64,000 nt of DNA, taken from NCBI GenBank assembly GCA_018241505.1, contig JAFEDS010000012.1, positions 1-64,000 on the forward strand, given 5' to 3'. Both the position numbers and the translations under genes were made by a program. This DNA is from Pseudomonadota bacterium. GTDB lineage: Bacteria > Pseudomonadota > Gammaproteobacteria > Steroidobacterales > Steroidobacteraceae. Below the pieces are notes generated by a model. It did not search any database and was not told the origin of the DNA. It saw nothing but the letters and a program-made list of their open reading frames with translations. Of this stretch, positions 10,101 to 17,422 are shown piece after piece (position 1 is the stretch's first letter; every line of letters starts with the position of its first letter).

Positions 10101-10512
10101 GTCTGCATTTGGACCGGCAAGCGGCTTATATGCGCCGCATATGAAATACCTGGTGTCAGTAACTTATTCCAACGGCCCGATTTCCGGCACTGTGACGGCG
10201 CGCGGTGTTGGCTCGGGTAAATATAACAATGCGCTGGTTCAATGTGCCTCTGCGTGCCCCATTTCGACGGATACCAATCCGACGATTGATAATAATCACA
10301 TCAAAGGCGTTACCTATTTTGATCTGGAGCTCGGCTACAAGTTGTTTGACGAGAAGGCGGAGTTGTTTTTTGCAGCGGAGAACGCCCTCAATACCGCGCC
10401 GGCGTTCGTTGCCGGCGATCCCAGCCAGAATTTCTACAACGGACAGGGCGCGACGGCTGTGTACGATACCCTTGGCCGCATCTTCAGGGCCGGTTTCCGT
10501 TTCAAACTGTAG
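7159..10512 (+). CDS. TonB-dependent receptor with STN domain and a buried second signal-like segment
   Basis: This is an outer-membrane transporter of 1117 residues. ATG 7159 has AAGGA eight bases upstream and opens a clean signal peptide (SVISLVFGAALPAANANA), so I reject longer in-frame starts that overlap the FecR gene. Residues 30-110 form an STN domain (QPLVDAFEKFAKSSGYQLVY). A linker follows, and near residues 140-175 there is a second sequence that looks like a signal peptide (FRKGFLARISGILATLIGSV then AGAADG). After it come the TonB-box-like EEVMVTGSRI, the plug (LDLRGLGSTRTLVLLDGKRV; GGASAAYGSDALAGVVNFVL) and the barrel ending in FRAGFRFKL. The plug and barrel resemble the large Caulobacter/Sphingomonas-type receptors. 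The operon context (sigma, FecR, then amidase) suggests ligand-induced uptake. Confidence 0.87.
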   Translation: MSRHCRCLLVSVISLVFGAALPAANANAQADVSALQSQPLVDAFEKFAKSSGYQLVYRTDVAAGLMTKGVGAGLSAEETLRQLLEGTDLSFMFINDRTIAIYKSLHPLPRRSPIDVPTPESSLPPAEIGGDNINDVGVKTVAHKGSLFRKGFLARISGILATLIGSVAGAADGVDPAAPAQPTQAVAQQNDKGGMEEVMVTGSRIIRDGYEAPTPVAVLGTEDLKAMAVPNIVDAVNRMPNFAPVKNSRNSSANDQDGGVQTLDLRGLGSTRTLVLLDGKRVVSAILAGYGNVGGSTDINVFPNGLISRVDVVTGGASAAYGSDALAGVVNFVLDKDFTGVKGEALGGLTNYGDDATYKVTLTAGTPFADGRGHFLISGEDSYVQGIKGKNRPWDRNGYMIIGNPDYAPGNGLPQYLTAFNTGLAIATPGGLVLGDNVNGAASPFRGIAFGPGGKPGPFTFGRVNGLIMIGGDLNQSRVDNNEMMDLNLRRTNAFSRVSYDVVDNATVYGEALWSTTRSRLLSGVPQFQLGNINIESGNPFIPASVQQQMTAQGVASLNIGSTVGDLPFFSHDNVRETRRFVGGIKGTLDALGTKWSWDAYYEGGQTHASVKTPGDVLQANLIRAEDAVINPNNGKIVCRSTLTNPGDGCVPFNAMGTGVNSQSAVDYVTGTGYSVIRLGQDVFAASASGEPLSTWAGPVSVAFGVEHRRETVRSSASALDEARAYFAGNFTASHGQYTVTEGFAETVIPLAKDASWAKSFDLNAAARATDYSTAGYVTTWKAGATYAPISDIKFRVTRSRDIRAPNLSDLFNAGRSGTVSITDPATGIATTVAARTQGNPNLTPEKADTTGVGVVFSPTWLRGFGASIDFYNIQIKDAISTLNPQQYVDRCFAGQTALCAFIERDSNNLIDFVAVQPANVLSQNARGIDFEASYNLPLSNIYARWSGDIAVRGLLSYLMSLETVDDKTTIQGAGVNSDRGSAFGPASGLYAPHMKYLVSVTYSNGPISGTVTARGVGSGKYNNALVQCASACPISTDTNPTIDNNHIKGVTYFDLELGYKLFDEKAELFFAAENALNTAPAFVAGDPSQNFYNGQGATAVYDTLGRIFRAGFRFKL

Positions 10513-10649
10513 ATCGAAGGGTGCGCAGGATACGGCGCAGCCGGGCAAGCTCACGCAGCATCCGGTACACAACCGCAGCTCGGGCAGTGAAGAGTGTTCG
10601 CGTGCCCAAAGTTGCTTTATCGGAAATATCAGGGTCCTCGAGGTGTCAA

Positions 10650-12245
10650 ATGTCATATCGATCGTTGATGTATCTGCCGATGGTCCTTGCGTTGTCGCTG
10701 ACTGTCGGTTCGGCAGCAGCGGCAAAAAAACTCTACAACGTCGTGGAGGTTCCGCTTGCGCAAATTTCAGCGGATCTCACGGCTCGCAAAGTCACTTCAG
10801 TTGAGATAACCCAAACATACATTAACCGCATTGCTTCTTTGAACGCTCCATTGCACGCCGTCATCATGATTGCACCCGATGCGTTGGACCAGGCCGCGGC
10901 ATCCGATGAGCGGCGCGCGGGCGGGCGGGCCTTGGGTGCGCTGGACGGCGTGCCGATTCTCTTGAAGGATAATCTCGACGCTGTCGGTATGCCGACTACG
11001 GCAGGATCGTATGCCCTCGTACAAAACTACCCGAGCAAAGACTCTGAGGTGGTGAGACGTTTACGTGCTGCAGGAGCCGTGATTTTGGGAAAAGCGAATA
11101 CCTCTCAATTTGCCGGCTATCGTACCGTTACGGGCATCAACGGCAGCCCGTTTGGTGGCAGTACCAATAATCCCTATGACATCAGCCGTTCCGCCGGAGG
11201 GTCGAGCAATGGTTCGAGTATTTCAGCGGCGATGAGCTTTTCCGCCGGAACCATCGGGACCGAGACCTCGGGGTCAATTGTCGGTCCTTCGAGTCTCAAT
11301 GGTATTGTCGGCATTAAACCCACCATCGGGTTGGTCTCGCGTCGCGGAATCGTACCCATCAGTTTGAACCAGGATTCTGCGGGTCCAATAACCCGGACGG
11401 TGAGGGACGCCGCAATGATGCTCAACGTCTTGGCAGGAAGCGATCGGGGCGACCCATGGACGGTAGACTCCGACGCTAAAAGGAAGGATTACGTCGCTGC
11501 GCTCAGCGACACCGCGTTGCAGGGAAAACGGCTGGGCGTACTTCGCATTGGCGAGTACTACACCGATGCAATCGTACCCCGATACAATGAAGCGCTTAAG
11601 GTGCTCGCTGCGCGAGGCGCCGAACTGGTGGAGCTACCAGCAGACTCTCTGAGCGATTCCAGCGTGTATACACGTACGACACTACTCCATGAATTCAAGG
11701 AAGATCTCACCGCCTACCTTGGCGGAACGCCCCAAGCCGTGAAAGTAAAGACGTTGGCGGATCTCATCGCGTTCAGTAAAACCGAGCCCCATGAGAGGAT
11801 GCACGCCATGGATCTTTGGGAGGCTGCCGAAAGAACGCAGGGCGGGCGCAAGAACCCAGACTACATAGCGGCCTCAAATGAGGGAAAGCGTGTGTCGACG
11901 AAGGATGGTATCGATCGCTTATTGAAGGACTACAAATTGGATGCTTTGGTGTCCGTGACAGCGGGTCCGGCGTGGTTGATCGAGCCCGATGGCACGGCGT
12001 CTGCGTACGCGTCCTTTCTGTCTGAGCACAAGGCAGGGGATTTTCCGCCTTCGGCCATCAACAGCGCCGCGACCGCTGGATATCCCGTGATGTCGGTTCC
12101 CATGGGCTTGGTGGGCGGTTTGCCTGTCGGCATATTGTTCGTCGGAACAGCATGGTCGGACGCTCTGTTGATCTCGCTTGCGTACGACTATGAGCAGGCC
12201 TCGCACGCCCGCGTGCCGCCGCCGCGGGCACTGTCAGGGCGCTAA
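10650..12245 (+). CDS. Exported amidase-signature-family hydrolase
   Basis: This is a 531-residue hydrolase that cleaves a C-N amide bond of an unidentified substrate. The amidase-signature Ser-cisSer-Lys triad is visible: Lys in VPILLKDNLD (about 106), the cis-Ser in SAGGSSNGSS (about 185) and the nucleophile in GTETSGSIVGPSS (about 209). The N-terminus MSYRSLMYLPMVLALSLTVG followed by AAA is a signal peptide, so the enzyme should act in the periplasm. That is not typical of the GatA branch. ATG 10650 has GAGG six bases upstream; the frame stays open to 10521 without signal features. It lies 137 bases after the receptor stop on the same strand. It probably attacks what the receptor imports. 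Confidence 0.85.
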   Translation: MSYRSLMYLPMVLALSLTVGSAAAAKKLYNVVEVPLAQISADLTARKVTSVEITQTYINRIASLNAPLHAVIMIAPDALDQAAASDERRAGGRALGALDGVPILLKDNLDAVGMPTTAGSYALVQNYPSKDSEVVRRLRAAGAVILGKANTSQFAGYRTVTGINGSPFGGSTNNPYDISRSAGGSSNGSSISAAMSFSAGTIGTETSGSIVGPSSLNGIVGIKPTIGLVSRRGIVPISLNQDSAGPITRTVRDAAMMLNVLAGSDRGDPWTVDSDAKRKDYVAALSDTALQGKRLGVLRIGEYYTDAIVPRYNEALKVLAARGAELVELPADSLSDSSVYTRTTLLHEFKEDLTAYLGGTPQAVKVKTLADLIAFSKTEPHERMHAMDLWEAAERTQGGRKNPDYIAASNEGKRVSTKDGIDRLLKDYKLDALVSVTAGPAWLIEPDGTASAYASFLSEHKAGDFPPSAINSAATAGYPVMSVPMGLVGGLPVGILFVGTAWSDALLISLAYDYEQASHARVPPPRALSGR

Positions 12246-12261
12246 TGTTGAGAGGAAATAA

Positions 12262-13221
12262 ATGCGCAAATATCGGTTTGGATTGGGTGCGTTAGCGAGT
12301 GCGCTACTGCTTGCGCTGCCGGCGTGGGGAACAACATTGGCGCAAACGGCGGATATTGCCGAGCGCGGTTTGAAGGCGAGCGATTTTCCCCGCTGGAAGA
12401 AACTCGTCCCGAACGTCTATGTTTATTCGGATGTCCTGACTGAGGCGGGAACGACCCTCACGACCAATAGCCTCATCGTCGTTACCGGCGACGGAGTGGT
12501 CGTTGTCGACGGCCAGGACAATCTGGCGCAGGGCAATGCGATGGTAGGCAATATCAAAAAGATTACACCCCAGCCCATCAAATATGTAGTGATCGCATCC
12601 GATCATCCTGATCATGTTGGCGGCAATGCAGCCTTCAGAGCTGCCAATGTAAATGTCGTATTCATATCATCACCTGCGTCGCAAAAGGTGCTCGAAAGAA
12701 ATCCAAACCCGCCTTCAGAGGTCGTTGCCGATCAGCGGACATTGCACCTTGGAGAATCCGACATTGAGATTCTGAATCTCGGCCGGGGCCACACGGGCGG
12801 CGATCTCGCAGTTTACCTACCTGAAAGCAAGGTGCTGTTTCTCGGCGAGCTCTATCTGCGCTTTGTATTTCCCGCCATGGTTACGGCCTTTCCCTCGGAA
12901 TGGGTTGCCACCATAGAAAAAGCCCAGGCAATGGACGTGAGTTGGTACGTCCCCGGCCACGGTTTCGTTGATGATAGGGCGACGATGAAAACTGACTTGG
13001 AGAAATCCCGTAACGCGATCGAATATGTAATCGCGGAAGCAAAACGTCTGCATGCTGCCGGGCTCGATTGTGCGTCCGAAAAGCACTGTTCGGCGGCGCA
13101 ACGGGCAAACTGGGGTGCGTACAGCAAGTGGACGCTCTTTAGTTCACAGGCGTCGCGCGCTTTGGCAAGGGTCTATTTGGAGCTTGATGGAAAATTGCCA
13201 AATAGAGGAGGGTCACCATGA
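12262..13221 (+). CDS. Exported metallo-beta-lactamase-fold hydrolase with altered metal ligands
   Basis: This is a 319-residue secreted protein with a signal peptide (ALASALLLALPAWGTTLAQ). The MBL fold is shown by NSLIVVTGDGVVVVDG, IASDHPDHVGGN, GRGHTGGDLAVYLP, LFLGELYLR and YVPGHG. The usual HxHxDH motif reads SDHPDH here (first His replaced by Ser at about 113). The bridging Asp of the usual GD motif is Glu (about 196). His115, Asp117, His118, His177 and His233 remain. Binuclear zinc chemistry may therefore be changed or lost. It follows the amidase by 16 bases and overlaps the next gene by four bases (ATGA). The substrate is unknown; its role is probably a later step on the same compound. 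Confidence 0.82.
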   Translation: MRKYRFGLGALASALLLALPAWGTTLAQTADIAERGLKASDFPRWKKLVPNVYVYSDVLTEAGTTLTTNSLIVVTGDGVVVVDGQDNLAQGNAMVGNIKKITPQPIKYVVIASDHPDHVGGNAAFRAANVNVVFISSPASQKVLERNPNPPSEVVADQRTLHLGESDIEILNLGRGHTGGDLAVYLPESKVLFLGELYLRFVFPAMVTAFPSEWVATIEKAQAMDVSWYVPGHGFVDDRATMKTDLEKSRNAIEYVIAEAKRLHAAGLDCASEKHCSAAQRANWGAYSKWTLFSSQASRALARVYLELDGKLPNRGGSP

Positions 13222-13730
13222 ATCTACGAAACATTTGCATGATCGCGCTTGCGGTTGGAGCCTGCACCGCCGAATGCACTGCGGCGGCCGAAGCGGAGCC
13301 GGCATCGAACATCGCCGGAGTCGTGTTGAACGTCACGAATCTGGAAAGGTCAGTCTCGTACTACACGGCGCTCGGGCTCAAGAGCATGAGGACGCGCGGG
13401 ACCAAGCCGAATCGAGTCGTCCTATTTAACGTTGTGCTCGCTGAGGCGAAATTTCAGGGTGGCCTCGCGCTTGCTGAATCCCACGATCCGGCCGGTGTTA
13501 ATCTCGGTAACGGTTTCGCGCGAATGTTCCTGACCGTGCACAACGTCCGTGCGCTGTGTCGACAGCTCGCGGAGATGAAGCTTCCGTGCACTCGGGAGCC
13601 TAAGATCGTGCCGGAAGACGGCAACTCGATCATCGCGATCGCGAAGGATCCGGACGGATACACGATGGAGTTGATCGAGCCGCCGGCTGGTTCAGGCACT
13701 CAGCCCAAGGATCGCCCCGCCGGGAGTTAA
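13218..13730 (+). CDS. Small exported VOC (glyoxalase/dioxygenase-fold) protein
   Basis: This 170-residue protein has an N-terminal signal-like segment (MIALAVGACTAECTAAA) and one vicinal-oxygen-chelate unit (IAGVVLNVTNLERSVSYYTA; AKDPDGYTMELIEPP). The final Glu of MELIEP is the usual metal ligand of the fold. The start codon overlaps the preceding stop as ATGA, so translation is coupled to the MBL-fold gene. VOC proteins include glyoxalase I, extradiol dioxygenases and binding proteins, and the sequence alone does not tell which. It is the last gene of the sigma/FecR/receptor/amidase operon before the transposase gene. Confidence 0.78.
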   Translation: MNLRNICMIALAVGACTAECTAAAEAEPASNIAGVVLNVTNLERSVSYYTALGLKSMRTRGTKPNRVVLFNVVLAEAKFQGGLALAESHDPAGVNLGNGFARMFLTVHNVRALCRQLAEMKLPCTREPKIVPEDGNSIIAIAKDPDGYTMELIEPPAGSGTQPKDRPAGS

Positions 13731-15246
13731 CGCGCCGGGGACGTCGTTCACTCGGAACGATGAAGGCGTCTCAGCGGGTATGCCCAGATGGATAGCACGC
13801 AGCAGCTTGCCTTGGGAGATGTGTTGGCACCATCGTCACAAACAGTGCCGACCCTGGAACGCCCACTGGCGGCGCGTATCCGTCGTGATCCGCGCAAGGA
13901 TGGTGCGGTGGGCGAGGCTGAGAGCGTGCCCTTTTTTGACGAGGCGCGCGTGCCGGTTGAGACTATCGAACTTCCGAACCCTGGGATCGCAGGTCTCGCC
14001 CCGCACGAGTACGAGGTGATCAGTCAGAAGGTCACGTATCGCCTGGCGCAGCGGCCCGGTAGCTACGCGGTGCTCAAATACTTGCGTTCTGTGGTCAAAC
14101 GGCGCGACACCCAGGCGATCAGTTGTGCACCGGCCCCCGCGAGCGTAATTGAGGGCAGCCGCGCTGATGTGAGCTTTGTGGCAGGGCTATTGGTGGATAA
14201 ATTCCTCTATCATCTGCCTCTGTATCGCCAACACCAGCGCTTGCAAGACATGGGTTTCCAGGTCAGCCGCCCTTGGCTGACGCAGCTGAGCCAACAGTCG
14301 ATCCGCTTGCTGAAACCGGTCTATGAGGCTCAGTTCGATTCCATCCGTGCCAGCCGCGTGAAGGCGATGGACGAGACGCTGATCAAGGCCGGCCGCAAAG
14401 AGCGAGGCAAGATGAAGCTCGCCTACTTCTGGCCGGTGTATGGCGAACACAATGAGGTGTGCTTTCCGTACTATCCTTCGCGGGAAGCACAGCGCGTTTA
14501 CCAGAGCCTCGGCGCCGACCCCGGGCCCGGCTCAGTCATTTTGACCGATGGCTACGCGAGCCATGCGAAGAAAGTCGGGATCGCACATGCGCTGTGCTGG
14601 AGCCATTCACGGCGCGAGTTCGTCGAAGCTCAAATGAGTGAGCCGGACGGCTCCCTCAAGGCACTTCGGCGCATCAGCGCGCTTTACGCGATCTACGCGA
14701 TCGAGGAGGACATTCGCAATCGTGGGCTCACGCGGGAGGCCAAACAACTGCATCGTCTCGCGCACAGCAGAAGGCATGTGGAGGATTTCTTTGCCTGGGT
14801 AGACCGTTGCCGCGAGGCGCATGGCTTGCGGCCCACGACACCGTTTACCCAGGCGCTCAACTACGTATGTGAGCGGCGACTCGGGCTCGAGTTGTTTCTC
14901 ACGGATCTGGATGTTCCGCTGGATACGAACCATTTGACGCACGGGCCACGCAGCGTTCCCATGGGCCGCAAAAACTGGAACTTCTGTTGGACCGAGCTGG
15001 GCGCCGAACAGGTCGGCATCGTGCAGAGCCTGATCGTGACCTGTCGTTTGCACGGCATCGATGTTTATACTTACCTGGTGGATGTTCTGCAGCGAGTCAC
15101 TCACCATCCCGCAGCCAAAGTGGCCGATCTCACCCCGCGGATGTGGAAGTCGATCTTCGCTTCCAGGCCTCTGCGAGCATCCGGTCAACAGTAGAGTCTC
15201 ATTGCCGCCGATTTCCATTCAGCACTGCCTTTGATCAAACCGGCGG
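13731..15246 (+). mobile_element. IS66-type insertion element, borders uncertain
   Basis: The element is inferred from the single transposase gene at 13788-15194, which fills the space between the VOC gene stop and the reductase gene stop. Only 57 bases lie upstream and 52 downstream of the transposase. I could not find convincing terminal inverted repeats or an 8-bp target duplication in this space. The true ends may lie inside neighbouring gene ends, or the element may be worn. The coordinates are the outer limits set by the neighbouring genes, not observed termini. Confidence 0.45.
13788..15194 (+). CDS. IS66-family transposase (TnpC-like)
   Basis: This is a 468-residue DDE transposase. 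The catalytic pattern is visible as VKAMDETLIK (Asp about 195), VILTDGYASH (Asp about 254) and, near the C-terminus, the Glu of WTELGAEQ after the IS66 signature PMGRKNWNF. The C-terminal GIDVYTYLVDVLQRV is also typical of the family. The usual IS66 Cys-rich zinc motif between the N-terminal region and the catalytic core is absent here. The N-terminus is shorter than in classical TnpC, which is about 510-530 residues. No tnpA or tnpB gene lies beside it, as in the ISBst12-like branch of IS66. The frame is intact, so it may be active. Confidence 0.88.
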   Translation: MDSTQQLALGDVLAPSSQTVPTLERPLAARIRRDPRKDGAVGEAESVPFFDEARVPVETIELPNPGIAGLAPHEYEVISQKVTYRLAQRPGSYAVLKYLRSVVKRRDTQAISCAPAPASVIEGSRADVSFVAGLLVDKFLYHLPLYRQHQRLQDMGFQVSRPWLTQLSQQSIRLLKPVYEAQFDSIRASRVKAMDETLIKAGRKERGKMKLAYFWPVYGEHNEVCFPYYPSREAQRVYQSLGADPGPGSVILTDGYASHAKKVGIAHALCWSHSRREFVEAQMSEPDGSLKALRRISALYAIYAIEEDIRNRGLTREAKQLHRLAHSRRHVEDFFAWVDRCREAHGLRPTTPFTQALNYVCERRLGLELFLTDLDVPLDTNHLTHGPRSVPMGRKNWNFCWTELGAEQVGIVQSLIVTCRLHGIDVYTYLVDVLQRVTHHPAAKVADLTPRMWKSIFASRPLRASGQQ

Positions 15247-15915
15247 TCAGGCGTCGTTGTTCACTCGACGCCGGAGTACCACATGAGTGGCCTTCTCCGA
15301 CGCAACCACCTGCGCACACTCATACCCCAGCGCCCGCGCATCAACCCCCTCAAACAGCCGCTCGCCACCGCCTAGCAGCACAGGCGAGATAGCAAAGTGC
15401 ATCTCATCAATGAGTCCCGCGCGAAGATATTGCTGAATCGTATTAGCCCCGCCACCAATGCGGACATCCTTGCCCTTGGCCGCTTCGCGCGCCCGGTCTA
15501 GCGCCTCGTGAATACCGCCCGTAACGAAATAGAACGTCGTGCCGCCCTCCATCTCGATGGGCGCCCGCGCGTGATGAGTCAGGATGAAAGTGGGAACGTG
15601 ATAGGGTGGATTGTCCCCCCACCAGCCCTTCCAGCTCAGGTCCGACCAAGAACCGCGAATCGGGCCAAACATGTTTCTGCCCAGAATCCAGGCGCCCACA
15701 TTCTTGAAGCCTCGCGCCGCGAAGTCATCATCAATCCCGGTAGTGCCCCCGTCGGCGCCGAATAGAGTCCGTTGGAATGTGCGCGTGGGCACCAGCCATT
15801 GGTGCAGATTTGCCCCACCCACACCGAGCGGATTGCTGAGGTCCTGGTTCGGGCCCGCGCCATATCCATCCAGCGAGATGGTGAAGCATTCAACCCGGAC
15901 GCGTGTGTTACTCAT
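15247..15915 (-). CDS. RibD C-terminal/dihydrofolate-reductase-like protein
   Basis: This is a 222-residue cytoplasmic protein of the RibD_C/DHFR-like reductase superfamily. Supporting motifs are ECFTISLDGYGAGP at the N-terminus, AWILGRNMFGPIRGSW, FILTHHARAP, and the nucleotide-binding stretch VRIGGGANTIQQYLRAGLID followed by LLGGGERLF. Family members are NADPH-dependent reductases or poorly characterised homologues, so the substrate is unknown. It is a single gene convergent with the transposase. Nothing nearby shows a folate or riboflavin role. Confidence 0.82.
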   Translation of the reverse strand: MSNTRVRVECFTISLDGYGAGPNQDLSNPLGVGGANLHQWLVPTRTFQRTLFGADGGTTGIDDDFAARGFKNVGAWILGRNMFGPIRGSWSDLSWKGWWGDNPPYHVPTFILTHHARAPIEMEGGTTFYFVTGGIHEALDRAREAAKGKDVRIGGGANTIQQYLRAGLIDEMHFAISPVLLGGGERLFEGVDARALGYECAQVVASEKATHVVLRRRVNNDA

Positions 15916-15998
15916 GGCTTCCTTATACGTCGAGCGCCGTTGCGCTTACAGAACCAGATCCTGAAAATTGATCCAGGCCACAGCGGCGCGGCGAACGG

Positions 15999-16130
15999 TC
16001 AAAGCCGCAGTCTGCCGCGTCGCTCAATCCAGGTCAGCGCCAGGCCAACCAGGAAGGCCAGTCCCACATTCCACATCGCAAAGGCCGTCGTCGCAAGCGT
16101 AATAAATCGCCGGTGCGCGTTGATTCGAGC
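15999..16130 (-). pseudogene. Possible C-terminal remnant of a membrane protein
   Basis: The 15916-16217 gap has no intact gene. On the minus strand one frame, bounded upstream by a stop at 16131-16133, reads AHRRFITLATTAFAMWNVG then LAFLVGLALTWIERRGRLRL and a stop. This has the pattern of a last transmembrane helix followed by a short basic tail. It lies directly downstream of the ModE-like regulator, so it may be the leftover of a transporter gene, perhaps for molybdate, that was deleted. No homology can be proven from 43 residues. It could also be chance coding potential in GC-rich DNA. Nothing else is visible in this gap. Confidence 0.25.
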
Positions 16131-16217
16131 TCATGGCAGGCATTCGCCCTCGTGCTGTCGCTCCTGCCCGGATTCTCTCCTGAAGCGTTCTATAGGTGGA
16201 AAGCCAACGCTCCGGGG

Positions 16218-17369
16218 TCATTTGCGACGGGCGGGTGGGTTTCGCCACCACGGCAACGTCGCATCGATCGGCAACATCTCACCCGGAACCCCGTCAGGCT
16301 GATAACCGGCGAGGCTGGTCAGAATCTGCGCCCAAGGGCGCCCCGCGAGAATCTCGCGCAGTCGTCGAACCGCAGGCAGCTCACGATTCTTCGTGAGACA
16401 CGCCAGAAAATAACGCTCCTCGAGCAGCGGCACAAAGTGCAGGCCAAACTGCAGTGCCGCCGCCTCAATACCCACACCGGCGTCGGCAACCCCGCTTGCC
16501 ACACATAACCCAACGGCAACGTGCGTTTGCTCCACGTGATCCGTGAAGCCTTGCGCGCGTATGGAGTGCTCCCTTCGCAGGTGATCCACCAACATGCGCG
16601 TGCCGGACCCCGCCTGACGATTGACAAATCGGAGCCGCAGCGCGGACACATCCTCGAATGTCCGAATTCGCTGCGCATCTTCCTTTCGCACCATCAGTCC
16701 CTGGGTGCGCCTGGCGCAGGCAATGAGCGTGTGATCATTCGGCTCGAGCAGTGGCTTCAGGGCGCGGGCAAAAACCGAGGTGCGAGGGGTCACAACGGGA
16801 ACGTGGAAGCCGGCGATCAGGCACTGCCCTTCATTCAGAGAGCGAAGTGAATCCACACTGCCCGAGAATGTCACCGCGAGGTGCAGATCCGTGTGCTCCG
16901 CCATATGGCGTTGCAGCAGCGACACAGCCAGGTCGTGACTTGCGCTCATAGTGAGAAGCAATTGCCGTTCATCGCGCGCGTCGGCAATGACGTGTTCCAA
17001 ATCCGACCGCAGGGCTTCGATATGAGGTTGCATTCGTGTGCGGGCGCGGCGTTCGGCCCAGAGCAGGCGATGCGCGAATTGCGTGGGGCGCGCTCGCTTT
17101 CCTTGGGACCACGTAACGAGCGGTTCGCCGAGCACGCTCTCCCATTTCCGCACGCTATCCCAGACGTATCGATAGGAGGTGCCCAGCAAGTCAGCGGCGT
17201 GCCGGATCGATCCGCCGTCTACGAGTGCCGCAATCAGCGCGAAGAGGGGGTTGTCCAGGCTCGCACCGTCTTGTTGGCCCGGTTCGAGCGAGTAACGCAA
17301 ATGAATGCCGAGAGCGCCGGCCTCCGGCGGGTGAGCAGTAACGGTTTGGGCGGTTTTCTGCGCTGGCAC
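16218..17369 (-). CDS. ModE-like HTH regulator with PBP-like ligand domain
   Basis: This is a 383-residue transcription factor. Residues about 40-120 look like the ModE/LysR winged helix (ALVDGGSIRHAADLLGTSYR; VWDSVRKWESVLGEPLV). The rest is a periplasmic-binding-protein-like domain of the PBP_like type (LLLTMSASHDLAVSLLQRHM; FVNRQAGSGTRMLVDHLRRE; AVGLCVASGVADAGVGIEAA). That domain is common in regulators and enzymes linked to molybdate or tungstate. The start appears to be GTG. It lies next to a TonB receptor, moeA, mobA, modA and formate dehydrogenase genes, so I infer that it senses Mo or W oxyanion and controls this block. Direct ligand binding cannot be read from sequence. Confidence 0.8.
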   Translation of the reverse strand: MPAQKTAQTVTAHPPEAGALGIHLRYSLEPGQQDGASLDNPLFALIAALVDGGSIRHAADLLGTSYRYVWDSVRKWESVLGEPLVTWSQGKRARPTQFAHRLLWAERRARTRMQPHIEALRSDLEHVIADARDERQLLLTMSASHDLAVSLLQRHMAEHTDLHLAVTFSGSVDSLRSLNEGQCLIAGFHVPVVTPRTSVFARALKPLLEPNDHTLIACARRTQGLMVRKEDAQRIRTFEDVSALRLRFVNRQAGSGTRMLVDHLRREHSIRAQGFTDHVEQTHVAVGLCVASGVADAGVGIEAAALQFGLHFVPLLEERYFLACLTKNRELPAVRRLREILAGRPWAQILTSLAGYQPDGVPGEMLPIDATLPWWRNPPARRK

Positions 17370-17422
17370 CGCCCAATTGTATCGATTTCAGGGGTCAGGG
17401 CCAGCCACGGCCTGCGGAACCG

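Noticed and set aside
13676-15250. Possible terminal repeats of the IS66 element (CCGCCGG with TCA and GGCA near 13680 and again, inverted, near 15240)
   Set aside because: The left copy lies in the coding end of the VOC gene, matches are partial and GC-rich, and no target duplication is visible.
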